From: Phytohabitans sp052068095
GTDB taxonomy: Bacteria > Actinomycetota > Actinomycetes > Mycobacteriales > Micromonosporaceae
Assembly (NCBI RefSeq): GCF_052068095.1
Contig: NZ_JBQHDG010000005.1
Coordinates: forward strand, 124,001 to 188,000
Direction of reading: 5' to 3'
Length of the DNA: 64,000 nucleotides
The notes beneath the pieces were generated by a model. That model was given only the letters and a program-made list of their open reading frames with translations. It had not been told where the DNA came from and searched no databases. Within the stretch, counting starts at the first letter, position 1. Every line of letters begins with the position of its first letter. Made by a program: the position numbers and the translations under genes. Shown in pieces: positions 1 to 8,887 of the stretch.

Positions 1-308
1 CGGGAGAGCTCGTGGTGCTGCGCGAAGACGTGGGCCGGCACAACGCGGTCGACAAGGTCGTCGGCTGGGCGGTGCGCGAGCAGCGACTGCCACTGCGCGG
101 CCACGTGCTGCTGGTCTCCGGCCGGGCCAGCTTTGAGCTGACCCAGAAGGCGTGGATGGCCGGCCTGCCGGTGCTCGCCGCCGTGTCGGCGCCCAGCACG
201 CTCGCCGGTGACCTGGCCGCGGAGGCCGGCATGACGCTCGTCGGCTTTCTCCGCGGCGAGACGATGAACGTCTACACGGGTCACCACCGGGTCAGACCTG
301 GGGCCTGA
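1..308 (+). CDS. fdhD: FdhD, formate dehydrogenase accessory sulfurtransferase (3' part only)
   Basis: The frame is open from the left edge, so only about the last 100 residues are visible. FdhD passes sulfur from a cysteine desulfurase to the molybdenum cofactor of formate dehydrogenase. Recognisable C-terminal family features are DVGRHNAVDKVVG, LLVSGRASFELTQKA, the segment around APSTLA, and the ending MNVYTG. The catalytic cysteine loop lies upstream of the window. The last residues (RPGA) and the TGA stop are not typical of the family and are encoded by the left end of the short inverted-repeat element at 298-378. The location beside moaA/moaD and other Moco genes fits the function. Confidence 0.9.
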   Translation, partial: GELVVLREDVGRHNAVDKVVGWAVREQRLPLRGHVLLVSGRASFELTQKAWMAGLPVLAAVSAPSTLAGDLAAEAGMTLVGFLRGETMNVYTGHHRVRPGA

Positions 309-378
309 TCCGAAAGGGTTGTCGGGGCGGGCCGGAGCCCGGACCCAGCCCAGCGCGGACTTTGCAATCAGGCCCTGG
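298..378. mobile_element. Short MITE-like element, copy 1 (73 bp, CTGG target duplication)
   Basis: Positions 302-374 begin GGCCTGATCCGAAAG and end, read inward on the other strand, GGCCTGATTGCAAAG, so the ends are imperfect terminal inverted repeats. CTGG stands at both 298-301 and 375-378, as expected of a 4-bp target duplication. Both ends match those of the element at 32276-32442 (left ends share AAAGG.TTGTCG.GGCG.GCCGGAG, right ends share CAAAGTCC). There is no coding capacity. CTRG-type duplications and GGCCTG ends suggest an element mobilised by an IS5-family transposase; that assignment is inference. It lies between the convergent fdhD and DUF4192 genes and supplies both their stop codons. 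Confidence 0.7.
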
Positions 379-1387
379 CCGGGCGGCGGCGCGGCCGGCG
401 GCTGCCCACCCGGGCGTGTGGCGGCATCGGAAACGACTCCAGAGCGGACGGCGGGATGCCGCGGCGCAGCACGTCGTCGAGGAGGCGGGCCATCGAGTAG
501 GCCGGATCGGCGTCCCTGGCCCGCTCCACCGCGGCGACGGCGAGGGCGCCCTGCCCGGACCGCCAGGCGGCGAACGCGAGCAGGCACGCCGGCGCCGGCA
601 CGAGGTGGGACTCCGCCCGGCGCAGCACGTCGACCCACAGCTCGATGTGCCACTCGTCGACGCCCACCCGCTCCCACGCGTAGTCGCGGACCGGCAGGTG
701 CTTGAGCAGCACGGTCAACCAAGCGACCTCGTCGTCGCTGAGGCGGCCGCCTTCGCGGTGGCAGCGCATCGCCTCCCGCACCGCGGCGGCGCCGAGCTGA
801 CGCAGCGACCGGCTGCCCAGCAGGTCACCCGGCGGCGAGGTGGCAAGCATGCTGCTCAGCCGCGCGGTGGCACGCTCGGTCAACCGGCGCATCGACTCGC
901 GGGTCGCACCGCCGATCGGCGCGATCTGCCGCACGAGCGTGTCGCGGTCGGGGAGCGCCACGTGCCCGGCGTGGGTGGCCGCGGCGGCCACGGGGCTGGC
1001 CACGGGGTCGTATGCCGTGCCCTCGGGCGGGCAGCAGCCCTCGCCGGGGCACGCGTAGGACCAGTAACGCCCGTCGGCCACGCGCAACGCGTCGATCACG
1101 CCGACGCTGTGTCGCTCCAGCGCCGCGCGGATGGCCAGCACGGGCTCGCGCGCCCGCTCGTCGGTGCCGTAGCCGACGACGGCGGCGGTGTCGACGTCCT
1201 GCCGCATGACGACGGACGTCACGTACTCCACGAAGGCGGGCGGCTCGCCCAGGTCACCCCGGGCGGCGAAGACCACGTGGCGGGCGCGGAGCCCCACGAC
1301 GACAACGCTGTCGCGCGGGTGGAAGCCGAGCAGAAACGGGATGGCGGCGAGCAGGTCAGCTGGTGTGCGGAGGGCGAGCGGTGTCAT
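368..1387 (-). CDS. DUF4192 domain-containing protein
   Basis: A 339-residue soluble protein starting MTPLALRTPADLLAAIPFLLG, which together with FHPRDSVVVVGL is typical of the actinobacterial DUF4192 family. A central acidic/cysteine-containing stretch (YACPGEGCCPPEGTAYD) is also characteristic. The function of the family is not established and no catalytic motif is evident. The gene is convergent with fdhD, and its last codons and TGA lie inside the inverted-repeat element at 298-378, so the C-terminal Arg/Pro tail may be partly element-derived. The ATG at 1387 is the first in frame and matches the family's usual beginning. Confidence 0.8.
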   Translation of the reverse strand: MTPLALRTPADLLAAIPFLLGFHPRDSVVVVGLRARHVVFAARGDLGEPPAFVEYVTSVVMRQDVDTAAVVGYGTDERAREPVLAIRAALERHSVGVIDALRVADGRYWSYACPGEGCCPPEGTAYDPVASPVAAAATHAGHVALPDRDTLVRQIAPIGGATRESMRRLTERATARLSSMLATSPPGDLLGSRSLRQLGAAAVREAMRCHREGGRLSDDEVAWLTVLLKHLPVRDYAWERVGVDEWHIELWVDVLRRAESHLVPAPACLLAFAAWRSGQGALAVAAVERARDADPAYSMARLLDDVLRRGIPPSALESFPMPPHARVGSRRPRRRPARA

Positions 1388-1444
1388 GTGGGCAGCTTGC
1401 GCTGGCCTGGATGAGATCAGAAGGCCCTGTGGACGACACCCGGG

Positions 1445-1453
1445 TTATCCACA
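1445..1453. promoter_or_regulatory. DnaA box (exact TTATCCACA)
   Basis: An exact consensus DnaA box in the gap between two minus-strand genes, with a second weaker inverted copy (TGTGGACGA) just upstream at about 1430. Its role is unknown; it may be a titration or regulatory site. Confidence 0.5.
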
Positions 1454-1476
1454 GGCACGCTCAGTAGTGGAGCAGG

Positions 1477-1983
1477 TCAGGACTTAAATCGGAGCTCGTG
1501 AATGTCGATGTCCTGCCGCCACGCGTGCTCGCGCCGGCCGAGGTCGAGCGTCAACTGGAGCGCGGAGAGCACGTCGTACCCGGCCGCGTGCAGGCTGCGG
1601 ATCGCGTCCACGTTGCGCGACTCGGGGGAGATCGTCAGGTAGGCCAGCCCACGCCGCCGCGCTTCGTCGGCGACGTGCCCGAGCAGCGCCCGGCCGACGC
1701 CCTGGCCGCGGTGTGCCTCGGTCACCACGACCGGCTCGACCTCGCCCGCCCGGCCCTTCATGATGAGGCCGACCAGCCCGACGACGCCGTCTTCGCCGTG
1801 GTCGGCGACCCACATGCCGGACAGGTCCAGCCTGGTCAGGTAGTCCTCGAACGCCGCGCCGGGGTCGGCGCCACCGAAGCCCGGGTCGTCGTAGAGCGCC
1901 CGGTGCCGCTCGGTCAACTCGACCCACAGCCGCCGGCCGGCGCTGTGGTCGCCGGGCCGGTACGAACGGATCGTCACCGCCAT
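1477..1983 (-). CDS. GNAT family N-acetyltransferase
   Basis: A 168-residue protein with a single Gcn5-related acetyltransferase fold. The acetyl-CoA binding motif A is visible as VVVTEAHRGQGVGRALLGHV (about residues 87-106), followed by a helix and the SPESRNVDAIRSLHAAGY segment typical of motif B. The substrate cannot be deduced. The gene starts at an ATG at 1983, about 60 bp from the divergent kinase gene, so the two probably share a promoter region. Confidence 0.85.
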   Translation of the reverse strand: MAVTIRSYRPGDHSAGRRLWVELTERHRALYDDPGFGGADPGAAFEDYLTRLDLSGMWVADHGEDGVVGLVGLIMKGRAGEVEPVVVTEAHRGQGVGRALLGHVADEARRRGLAYLTISPESRNVDAIRSLHAAGYDVLSALQLTLDLGRREHAWRQDIDIHELRFKS

Positions 1984-2042
1984 GACGTCATGCTTACCCC
2001 TGTTAAGCCGACGGCGACACCCACTTGGTAAGAGTGGTCGAC

Positions 2043-2930
2043 ATGGACCTCGCGTACCTCCGGGCGCACCCCGAGCATCTCCCCGCCTTCCTGACCCATC
2101 AGCGAATCCGGGAGACGCCCGTGCCAGGGGGCAGCATCTGCACCGCCTCCCGGCTCACGCTCGACGACGGCGCGTCCCTGTTCACCAAGTCGTGGAGTGG
2201 CGCCGCGCAGCCGGTACCAGATGGATTTTTCGAAACGGAGGCCGCGGGGCTGCGGTGGCTGCGCGATGCGGGCGGCGCGCCCGTGCCGGAGGTCATCGCC
2301 GCGCTGCCCACGCTGCTCGCGCTGGAGTGGGTGGAGCCCGGCGCGGCGACGCCGCGAGCGGCGGAGCGCCTCGGGCGCGACCTGGCGGCCACCCACCGGG
2401 CCGGCGCCGGCGCCTTCGGGGCCGAGGGGCCGGGCTTCATCGGCGCGCTGCCCGCAGACAACACGCCGTCGCCCGGCCCCTGGCCGGGCTGGTTCGCCGA
2501 GCGCCGGCTGGTGCCCTACCTGCGGATGTCGGCCGACAACGGCGCGCTCTCCGCACCCGACGTCGCCCTCGTCGAGCACGTCGTCTCGCGCATCGACGGG
2601 TACGGCGGGAACGAGCCGCCCGCGCGCGTACACGGGGACCTGTGGCCGGGCAACGTGCTGTGGGCGGCCGACGGGCGGGCCTGGCTCGTCGATCCCGCGG
2701 CACACGGCGGCCACCGCGAGACCGACCTCGCCCAGCTCGCCCTTTTCGGGGGCGCGCCGCACCTGGACCGGGTGCTCGCCGCGTACCAGGAGGAGTGGCC
2801 ACTGGCGGAGGGCTGGCCGGCCCGCGTGCCGGTGCACCAGCTGCACCTGATGCTCGTGCACACGGCGCTGTTCGGCGGGGCGTACCGATCCGCTGTTCGG
2901 GCAACGGCCGAGGCGGCGCTGCGCGCTTGA
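2043..2930 (+). CDS. Fructosamine kinase / aminoglycoside phosphotransferase-fold protein
   Basis: A 295-residue protein with the bacterial fructosamine kinase fold, which phosphorylates ketoamine adducts so that they decompose and glycated amines are repaired. The catalytic loop reads VHGDLWPGNVLW and the metal-binding segment LVDPAAHGG replaces the usual IDPA. The N-terminal ATP-binding strand has LFTKSW, giving the lysine. An ATG at 2043 is chosen because the family starts near MDLAYLRAHPEHLP; a TTG at 2025 is an alternative. A TAAGAG sequence about 8 nt before the ATG could be the -10 of a leaderless transcript. It is followed 17 bp later by moaA. Confidence 0.8.
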   Translation: MDLAYLRAHPEHLPAFLTHQRIRETPVPGGSICTASRLTLDDGASLFTKSWSGAAQPVPDGFFETEAAGLRWLRDAGGAPVPEVIAALPTLLALEWVEPGAATPRAAERLGRDLAATHRAGAGAFGAEGPGFIGALPADNTPSPGPWPGWFAERRLVPYLRMSADNGALSAPDVALVEHVVSRIDGYGGNEPPARVHGDLWPGNVLWAADGRAWLVDPAAHGGHRETDLAQLALFGGAPHLDRVLAAYQEEWPLAEGWPARVPVHQLHLMLVHTALFGGAYRSAVRATAEAALRA

Positions 2931-2947
2931 CGCGGTAACGTCAAGAG

Positions 2948-3964
2948 ATGACCACCGCGGGGCTCGTCGACCGGTTCGGAAGGGTGGCGACCGACCTGCG
3001 GGTCTCGCTCACCGACCGGTGCAACCTGCGCTGCAACTACTGCATGCCGGTGGAAGGGCTGCCCTGGCTGCCCAACTCGGCCGTGCTCACCGACGACGAG
3101 GTGATCCGCCTGGTCCGGGTCGCGGTCGAGCGGCTCGGCGTCGACGAGGTCCGCTTCACCGGCGGTGAGCCGCTCATCCGGCCCGGCCTCACCAAGATCG
3201 TGACGGCGGTGGCCGAGCTGAGCCCGCGCCCGCGCCTGTCGCTGACCACCAACGGCATCGGCCTCGACAAGCTGGCCCGGCCGCTGCGCGAGGCCGGCCT
3301 CGACCGGGTCAACGTCTCGCTCGACACGCTCGACGGCGAGCGGTTCGAGCGGCTGGCCCACCGGCGGCGGCTGCCCGACGTGCTGGCCGGCCTCACCGCC
3401 GCGCGGGCGGCGGGCCTCACCCCTGTCAAGATCAACTCTGTGCTCCTCCGTGACATCAACGAGGACGAGGCGCCGGCGCTGCTGCGGTTCGCCCTGGCGG
3501 AGGGCTACGAGCTGCGGTTCATCGAGCAGATGCCGCTGGACGCCCAGCACGCCTGGGATCGCACCCGCATGATCACCGCCGCGGAGATCCTCGCCGCGCT
3601 GGAGGCGGAGTTCACGCTGCTGCCCGACCCGGCCGAGCGCGGCGGCGCACCCGCCGAGACATGGCTTGTCGACGGCTTCACCGCGCCCGGCGGCCAGCCG
3701 GCGAAGGTCGGCGTGATCGGCAGCGTCACCCGCCCCTTCTGCGGCGACTGCGACCGCACCCGCCTGACCGCCGACGGCCAGGTACGCAACTGCCTCTTCG
3801 CCACGGAGGAGTCCGACCTGCGGGGCGCGCTGCGCGGGGGTGCCGGCGACGAGGAGATCGCCGACCGTTGGCGCGCGGCCATGTGGGCCAAGCGGGCCGG
3901 ACACGGCATCGACGACGCGAAGTTCCTCCAGCCGGCCCGCCCGATGTCCGCGATCGGCGGCTGA
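2948..3964 (+). CDS. moaA: GTP 3',8-cyclase MoaA
   Basis: The radical-SAM enzyme that starts molybdenum cofactor synthesis by converting GTP to 3',8-cyclo-7,8-dihydro-GTP. At 338 residues it has the normal length. The N-terminal 4Fe-4S motif is C25-x3-C29-x2-C32 (CNLRCNYC) and the FTGGEPLIRP SAM-binding segment follows. The C-terminal cluster motif is PFCGDCDRTRLTADG plus NCLF. The protein ends in Gly-Gly, needed in MoaA for the reaction with MoaC. The ATG at 2948 is the family start. The stop is separated from the moaD start by one base, so moaA and moaD form an operon. Confidence 0.97.
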   Translation: MTTAGLVDRFGRVATDLRVSLTDRCNLRCNYCMPVEGLPWLPNSAVLTDDEVIRLVRVAVERLGVDEVRFTGGEPLIRPGLTKIVTAVAELSPRPRLSLTTNGIGLDKLARPLREAGLDRVNVSLDTLDGERFERLAHRRRLPDVLAGLTAARAAGLTPVKINSVLLRDINEDEAPALLRFALAEGYELRFIEQMPLDAQHAWDRTRMITAAEILAALEAEFTLLPDPAERGGAPAETWLVDGFTAPGGQPAKVGVIGSVTRPFCGDCDRTRLTADGQVRNCLFATEESDLRGALRGGAGDEEIADRWRAAMWAKRAGHGIDDAKFLQPARPMSAIGG

Positions 3965-3965
3965 C

Positions 3966-4220
3966 ATGGCGGTCGAGTCGATTACGGTGCGTTACTTCGC
4001 CGGCGCCCGGGCCGCGGCCGGCGTGCCCGAAGACTTCGCGCCGGCCGGCCTCTGCCTGGACGACCTGGCGGCCGAGCTGTCGGCCCGTCGCGGCGAGCGG
4101 CTCGGCACCGTGCTCAAGGCGGCGAGTTTCCTGGTCGACGGCGTCGCCTGCCACGACCGCCAGTCCGCCCTGCCCGGCGGGGCGACCGTCGACGTCCTTC
4201 CCCCGTTCGCCGGAGGCTGA
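3966..4220 (+). CDS. moaD: Molybdopterin synthase small subunit MoaD (ThiS/MoaD family)
   Basis: An 84-residue ubiquitin-fold sulfur carrier. It begins with the expected strand ITVRYFAGARAAAG and ends PPFAGG, the C-terminal Gly-Gly that is adenylated and thiocarboxylated to donate sulfur to precursor Z with MoaE. It starts one base after the moaA stop, which implies translational coupling. The partner moaE lies about 9 kb away on the other strand (13348-13773). Family members of this size also include ThiS, but the moaA neighbour favours MoaD. Confidence 0.92.
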   Translation: MAVESITVRYFAGARAAAGVPEDFAPAGLCLDDLAAELSARRGERLGTVLKAASFLVDGVACHDRQSALPGGATVDVLPPFAGG

Positions 4221-4227
4221 TCCGAGC

Positions 4228-5418
4228 GTGGGCGTGATCGTGTTCGTGGTGTTCGCGTTCGCCGTGATCGGGCTGATCCACTTCTACCTGTGGAAGCGCC
4301 TGATCCGCGACACCACCCGACCGGGCCGCTGGCGCCGGGCCGGCGGCGTGGCCGCGCTCGTGCTCGGTGTGCTCGTGCCCGCCACCCTGGTCGGCACCCG
4401 GATGGGGCAGTGGTGGCTGGCCTGGCCCGGCTACCTCTGGTTGGCGGTCATGTTCTACCTGATCGTCGTGCTGGTGGTGCTGGAGATCCCGATGCTCGTG
4501 GCCAAGCTCTGGCTGCGCCGCGGGCGGGCGTCCGCCCCCGTGCCGGCCCTGGTCGGCGCCGGCGGTCCGGCGGCGGAGCCGCCGGCTCCCGATCACCAGC
4601 CCGATCGGCGGCTGCTCCTCGCCCGCGGGGCGGCCATCTTCGCCGGGCTCACCGCCGCGGGCGTCTCCGGGTACGGCATCCGCAGCGCACTCGGCCCGCC
4701 CCAGCTCGACCGCGTGTCGATCCCGCTGGCCAAGCTGCCGCGCACGATGGACGGCATGCGCATCGCGCTGGTCTCCGACATCCACCTCGGCCCGCTGCGC
4801 GGTCGCGGACACACCGAGCGGATCGTCAACATGATCAACGAAATGGACGCCGACCTGGTGACCGTCGTCGGCGACCTCGTCGACGGCAGCGTCGAGGAGC
4901 TGGGCGCGGCCGCCGCCCCGCTGGAGCGCCTGCGCTCGCGCCGCGGCACCTACTTCGTCACCGGCAACCACGAGTACTTCTCCGGGCACCAGGAGTGGGT
5001 CGACGAGGTGGCCCGCCTCGGTCTGCGCCCGCTGCGCAACGAGCGGCTGGAGATCGAGGGCCTCGACCTGGCCGGCGTCAACGACATCGCGGGCGAAGAA
5101 TACGAAGACGGGCCCGACTTTCCCAAGACGTTCGACGGGCGCGACCCGAGCCGCCCGGTCGTGCTGCTGGCACACCAGCCGGTGCAGGCGGAAAACGCGG
5201 CGAAGTACGGCGTCGACCTCCAGCTCTCCGGCCACACCCACGGCGGCCAGATGGTGCCGTGGCACCTCCTGGTCCGCCTCGAGCAGCCGATCGTCTCCGG
5301 GCTGGGCACGGTCGACGGCACGAAGGTGTACGTGACCAACGGCGCCGGCTTCTGGGGTCCGCCGGTACGTGTCGGCGCGCCCCCACAGGTCACCCTCGTC
5401 GAGCTGCACAGCCAGTAG
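4228..5418 (+). CDS. Membrane-anchored metallophosphoesterase
   Basis: A 396-residue protein beginning at a GTG preceded by GGAGG. Residues 1 to about 95 form three hydrophobic segments, and a fourth precedes the catalytic domain at about residues 128-150. The calcineurin-like phosphoesterase motifs are complete: SDIHLG, GDLVDG, GNHEYF and SGHTHGGQ, giving a two-metal site. Related proteins (YkuE-type) are membrane-bound phosphodiesterases; the substrate here is unknown. It follows moaD by 7 bp and may be cotranscribed with the Moco genes, although a functional link is not obvious. Confidence 0.85.
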   Translation: MGVIVFVVFAFAVIGLIHFYLWKRLIRDTTRPGRWRRAGGVAALVLGVLVPATLVGTRMGQWWLAWPGYLWLAVMFYLIVVLVVLEIPMLVAKLWLRRGRASAPVPALVGAGGPAAEPPAPDHQPDRRLLLARGAAIFAGLTAAGVSGYGIRSALGPPQLDRVSIPLAKLPRTMDGMRIALVSDIHLGPLRGRGHTERIVNMINEMDADLVTVVGDLVDGSVEELGAAAAPLERLRSRRGTYFVTGNHEYFSGHQEWVDEVARLGLRPLRNERLEIEGLDLAGVNDIAGEEYEDGPDFPKTFDGRDPSRPVVLLAHQPVQAENAAKYGVDLQLSGHTHGGQMVPWHLLVRLEQPIVSGLGTVDGTKVYVTNGAGFWGPPVRVGAPPQVTLVELHSQ

Positions 5419-5588
5419 TGAGCGAGCGAGCTGGCGCGGCGGCGTCTGGACGCAGCCGCCCCTCCGACGATGTCGGGGGTTTCGGTGCGGCGGAGGAAGA
5501 CGTCGCCTTCAGCGCCGCACGAGCGAGCGAACCCGGAGACACAGTGGGCGTCACGCGCGCGTGGCAACACGCGCCGGACGACGCGGGC

Positions 5589-8500
5589 ATGGCACTATGC
5601 GGCGTGCCTCCGTTCAGCGTTGCACCTCAGGACAGCTCGACCGGCAGCAATCCGTACGTCGTTGACCTGCACATCCACTCGAAGTACTCCCGCGCATGCA
5701 GCCGCGACCTCAACCTTCCCAACCTGGCCTGGTGGGCGCGGCGCAAGGGCGTCAGCGTGCTGGGCACCGGCGACTTCACCCACCCGGCCTGGCACGACCA
5801 CCTGCGTGAGACGCTGCACCCCGCCGAGCCGGGCCTCTACCGGCTCAGCCCGGAGGCCGAGCGCGAGATCGCCCGCAAGCTGCCGCCGATCCTCGCCAGC
5901 GCGGCCGAGGCCGATCCGGTGCGCTTCATGCTGAGCGTCGAGATCTCCACGATCTACAAGCGCGACGACCGCACCCGTAAGGTGCACCACCTGATCTACC
6001 TGCCCGACCTCGACGCGGTGGCCCGCTTCAACACCGCGCTCGGGCGGATCGGAAACCTGGGTGCGGACGGGCGCCCGATCCTCGGCCTCGACTCGCGCGA
6101 CCTGCTGGAGATCACGCTGGAGGCGAGCCCCGACGGCTTCCTGGTGCCCGCACACATCTGGACGCCGTGGTTTTCCGCGCTCGGCAGCAAGTCGGGCTTC
6201 GACGCGATCGCCGACTGCTACGCCGACCTGGCCGAGCACATCTTCGCGGTGGAGACCGGCCTCTCCTCCGATCCCGAGATGAACTGGCGGGTGTCCAGCC
6301 TCGACCGCTACCAGCTCGTGTCCAACTCGGACGCCCACTCGCCGCCGGCGCTGGCCCGCGAGGCGACTGTACTGACCGCGCCGCGTGACTACTTCGGCAT
6401 CCGCGAGGCGCTGCGCACCGGCGACGGGCTGCACGGCACGATCGAGTTCTTCCCCGAGGAGGGCAAGTACCACGCCGACGGCCACCGCGTCTGCGGCGTC
6501 AACTGGCAGCCCGACCAGACCCGGGCCGCCGGCGGCCTCTGCCCGCAGTGTGGCAAGCCGCTGACCGTCGGCGTGCTCAGCCGGGTCGAAGACCTCGCCG
6601 ACCGCGACGACGCCCGCCCGGGTGCCAAGCAGGTCACCCACCTGCTCTCGCTGCCGCAGATCGTCGGCGAGATCAACGGCGTCGGGCCGCGCTCCAAGAC
6701 CGTCGACGGCCAGATCAACACGCTTGTCGCGGCGCTCGGCCCGGAGCTGCGGATCCTCACCCACACGCCGCTGGCCGACATCGGGCAGGCCGGCGGCGAG
6801 CTGCTGGCCGAGGCCATCGGGCGCCTTCGCCGCGGGCAGGTGCGGCGGGTCTCGGGATACGACGGCGAGTACGGCGTGATCAGCATCTTCCAGCCGGACG
6901 AACTCCCCCGTGCCGGTCACGCCCATCAGGCGGACACGCTCTTCGACATGCCCGTGCCCGCGCAGCGGCGGCCGGCCGAGCCCGCGCCGCGACGCAAGGC
7001 GGAGGCACCGAAGGCTCCCCGCCAGGCGAAGGCCGCCCCGCCCGTGGCGGCGCCCGCCCCGCCGATCGCGGCGCCGGCCTCGCCGCACGAGCCGTTCGAG
7101 CCGATGCTCTCCGGCATGGAGGAGGTCGGCACCGGCCTGCTCGACCGGCTGGACGCGCTACAGCGGGTGGCCGCCTCGGCGCCGGGCGGGCCGCTGCTGA
7201 TCGTGGCCGGGCCGGGCACCGGCAAGACCCGCACGCTCACCCACCGCATCGCGTACCTCTGCGCCGAGCTGAACGTCTACCCGGAGCAGTGCCTGGCGAT
7301 CACGTTCACCCGGCGCGCGGCGGAGGAGCTGCGCGAGCGGCTCGACGGGCTGCTCGGGCCGGTCGCCGAAGACGTCACGGTGGCGACCTTCCACTCGCTG
7401 GGCCTCGCGATCCTGCGCGAGCACGCGTCGGCGGCCGGGCTCGGCGAGGGCTTCGGAGTCGCCGACGACACGCAGCGGGCGGAGGCGAAGGCCGAGGCGG
7501 GCGACGACCGCGACGCGTACGTCAAGGTGCTCCGCCAGCAAAACCTCGTCGACCTCGACGAGCTCGTCGAGCTGCCGGTCACGCTGCTGCGCGACGATCC
7601 GGAGCTGGTCGAGGAGTACCGGACCCGGTGGCGGTGGATCTTCGTAGACGAGTACCAGGACGTCGACGCCACCCAGTACGAGCTGCTGCGCCTGCTCAGC
7701 CCGCCAGACGGCAACCTGTGCGCGATCGGTGACCCGGACCAGGCGATCTACTCGTTCCGCGGCGCCGACGTCGCGTACTTCCTGCGCTTCTCGCAGGACT
7801 TCACCGACGCCCGGCTGGTGCGGCTGACCCGCAACTACCGCTCGGCCGCGCCCATCGTCGCGGCCGCGGTGCAGGCCATCGCGCCGTCCACGCTGGTGAG
7901 TGGGCGGCGGCTCGACCCGGCCCGGCTCGACCCGGAGGCGCCACTCGTCGGCCTGTACCCCGCCGGCTCGGCCGTCGAGGAGGCCGACTTCGTCCGCCGC
8001 ACGGTCGACGAGCTGGTCGGCGGCGTCTCGCACCGCTCGCTCGACTCGGGGCGGATCGACGGGCGCTCTTCCACGATCTCCTTCTCCGACATAGCGGTGC
8101 TGTACCGGACCGACGCGCAGGCCGCCCCGGTCGTCGAGGCGCTCTCCCGCGCCGGCATCCCGGTGCAGAAGCGCTCGCACAACAGGTTGCGCGACCGGGC
8201 CGGCGTCGGCTCGATCGCCCGCGAGCTGCGGCACGCCGGCGGGCTGGGCGGCTCGATCGCGGCCCGCGTGCGGCTCGCCGGCCAGGTGCTGGCCCAGCGT
8301 TTCACCGCGCCGACGCTCGACGCGCCGTCGGCGACCAGCCCGGAAGACATCTGGGGTGCCGTCGAGGTGCTCACCCCGCTGGCCCAGCGCTGCGGCGACG
8401 ACCTGGAGCTGTTCCTGTCGCAGCTGGCCACCGGCGCGGAGGTCGACGCGCTCGACCCGCGCGCCGAGGCCGTCACGCTGCTCACCCTGCACGCCGCGAA

Positions 8501-8801
8501 GGGTCTGGAGTTTCCGGTCGTGTTCCTGGTCGGCTGCGAAGACGGTCTGCTGCCGCTGCGGCTGCCCGGCAGACCGCCGGCCGAGGAAGAGCTGGCCGAG
8601 GAGCGCCGGCTCTTCTTCGTCGGCCTGACCCGCGCGCAGGACCGGCTGTACGTCAGCCACGCCTCCCGCCGCGTCCGCTTCGGCACCGAGCGGGAGACCC
8701 GGCCGACGCCGTTCCTCGAAGCGATCGACAGCGGTCTTTTCGAGCGGCTCGGCGACGCCGGCCCGCGCCGCCCCAAGGACCGCCAGCTGCGCTTGCTCTG
8801 A
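5589..8801 (+). CDS. Fused PHP-domain endonuclease (EndoQ-like) and UvrD/PcrA-type DNA helicase
   Basis: A 1070-residue two-part protein. Residues about 20-400 match the TIGR00375/endonuclease Q family: a PHP motif DLHIHSKYS, GTGDFTHP, SVEISTIYKRDD, PAHIWTPWFS, VSNSDAHSP, and a zinc-finger-like segment with VCGVNW and CPQCGKPL. EndoQ nicks DNA 5' of deaminated bases. After a Pro/Ala linker (about 455-495) comes a superfamily 1 helicase: Walker A AGPGTGKTRT, VDEYQDVDATQ, GDPDQAIYSFRG, LTRNYRS, LHAAKGLEFPVVFLVG and VGLTRAQDRLY. The combination suggests repair of deaminated DNA coupled to unwinding. ATG 5589 is used; the in-frame GTG at 5604 is an alternative. Confidence 0.85.
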   Translation: MALCGVPPFSVAPQDSSTGSNPYVVDLHIHSKYSRACSRDLNLPNLAWWARRKGVSVLGTGDFTHPAWHDHLRETLHPAEPGLYRLSPEAEREIARKLPPILASAAEADPVRFMLSVEISTIYKRDDRTRKVHHLIYLPDLDAVARFNTALGRIGNLGADGRPILGLDSRDLLEITLEASPDGFLVPAHIWTPWFSALGSKSGFDAIADCYADLAEHIFAVETGLSSDPEMNWRVSSLDRYQLVSNSDAHSPPALAREATVLTAPRDYFGIREALRTGDGLHGTIEFFPEEGKYHADGHRVCGVNWQPDQTRAAGGLCPQCGKPLTVGVLSRVEDLADRDDARPGAKQVTHLLSLPQIVGEINGVGPRSKTVDGQINTLVAALGPELRILTHTPLADIGQAGGELLAEAIGRLRRGQVRRVSGYDGEYGVISIFQPDELPRAGHAHQADTLFDMPVPAQRRPAEPAPRRKAEAPKAPRQAKAAPPVAAPAPPIAAPASPHEPFEPMLSGMEEVGTGLLDRLDALQRVAASAPGGPLLIVAGPGTGKTRTLTHRIAYLCAELNVYPEQCLAITFTRRAAEELRERLDGLLGPVAEDVTVATFHSLGLAILREHASAAGLGEGFGVADDTQRAEAKAEAGDDRDAYVKVLRQQNLVDLDELVELPVTLLRDDPELVEEYRTRWRWIFVDEYQDVDATQYELLRLLSPPDGNLCAIGDPDQAIYSFRGADVAYFLRFSQDFTDARLVRLTRNYRSAAPIVAAAVQAIAPSTLVSGRRLDPARLDPEAPLVGLYPAGSAVEEADFVRRTVDELVGGVSHRSLDSGRIDGRSSTISFSDIAVLYRTDAQAAPVVEALSRAGIPVQKRSHNRLRDRAGVGSIARELRHAGGLGGSIAARVRLAGQVLAQRFTAPTLDAPSATSPEDIWGAVEVLTPLAQRCGDDLELFLSQLATGAEVDALDPRAEAVTLLTLHAAKGLEFPVVFLVGCEDGLLPLRLPGRPPAEEELAEERRLFFVGLTRAQDRLYVSHASRRVRFGTERETRPTPFLEAIDSGLFERLGDAGPRRPKDRQLRLL

Positions 8802-8887
8802 GAGATTGGCGCGGTTCCGGGAGGTATGGCGAGGGGGTCGCCACGCTACGGTGACCGGGAACATCGCAGTCTCGGGAGGGCTGTCAC

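Noticed and set aside
2948..4220. A molybdenum-cofactor riboswitch before moaA
   Set aside because: Only 17 bases separate the kinase stop and moaA, too few for the aptamer.
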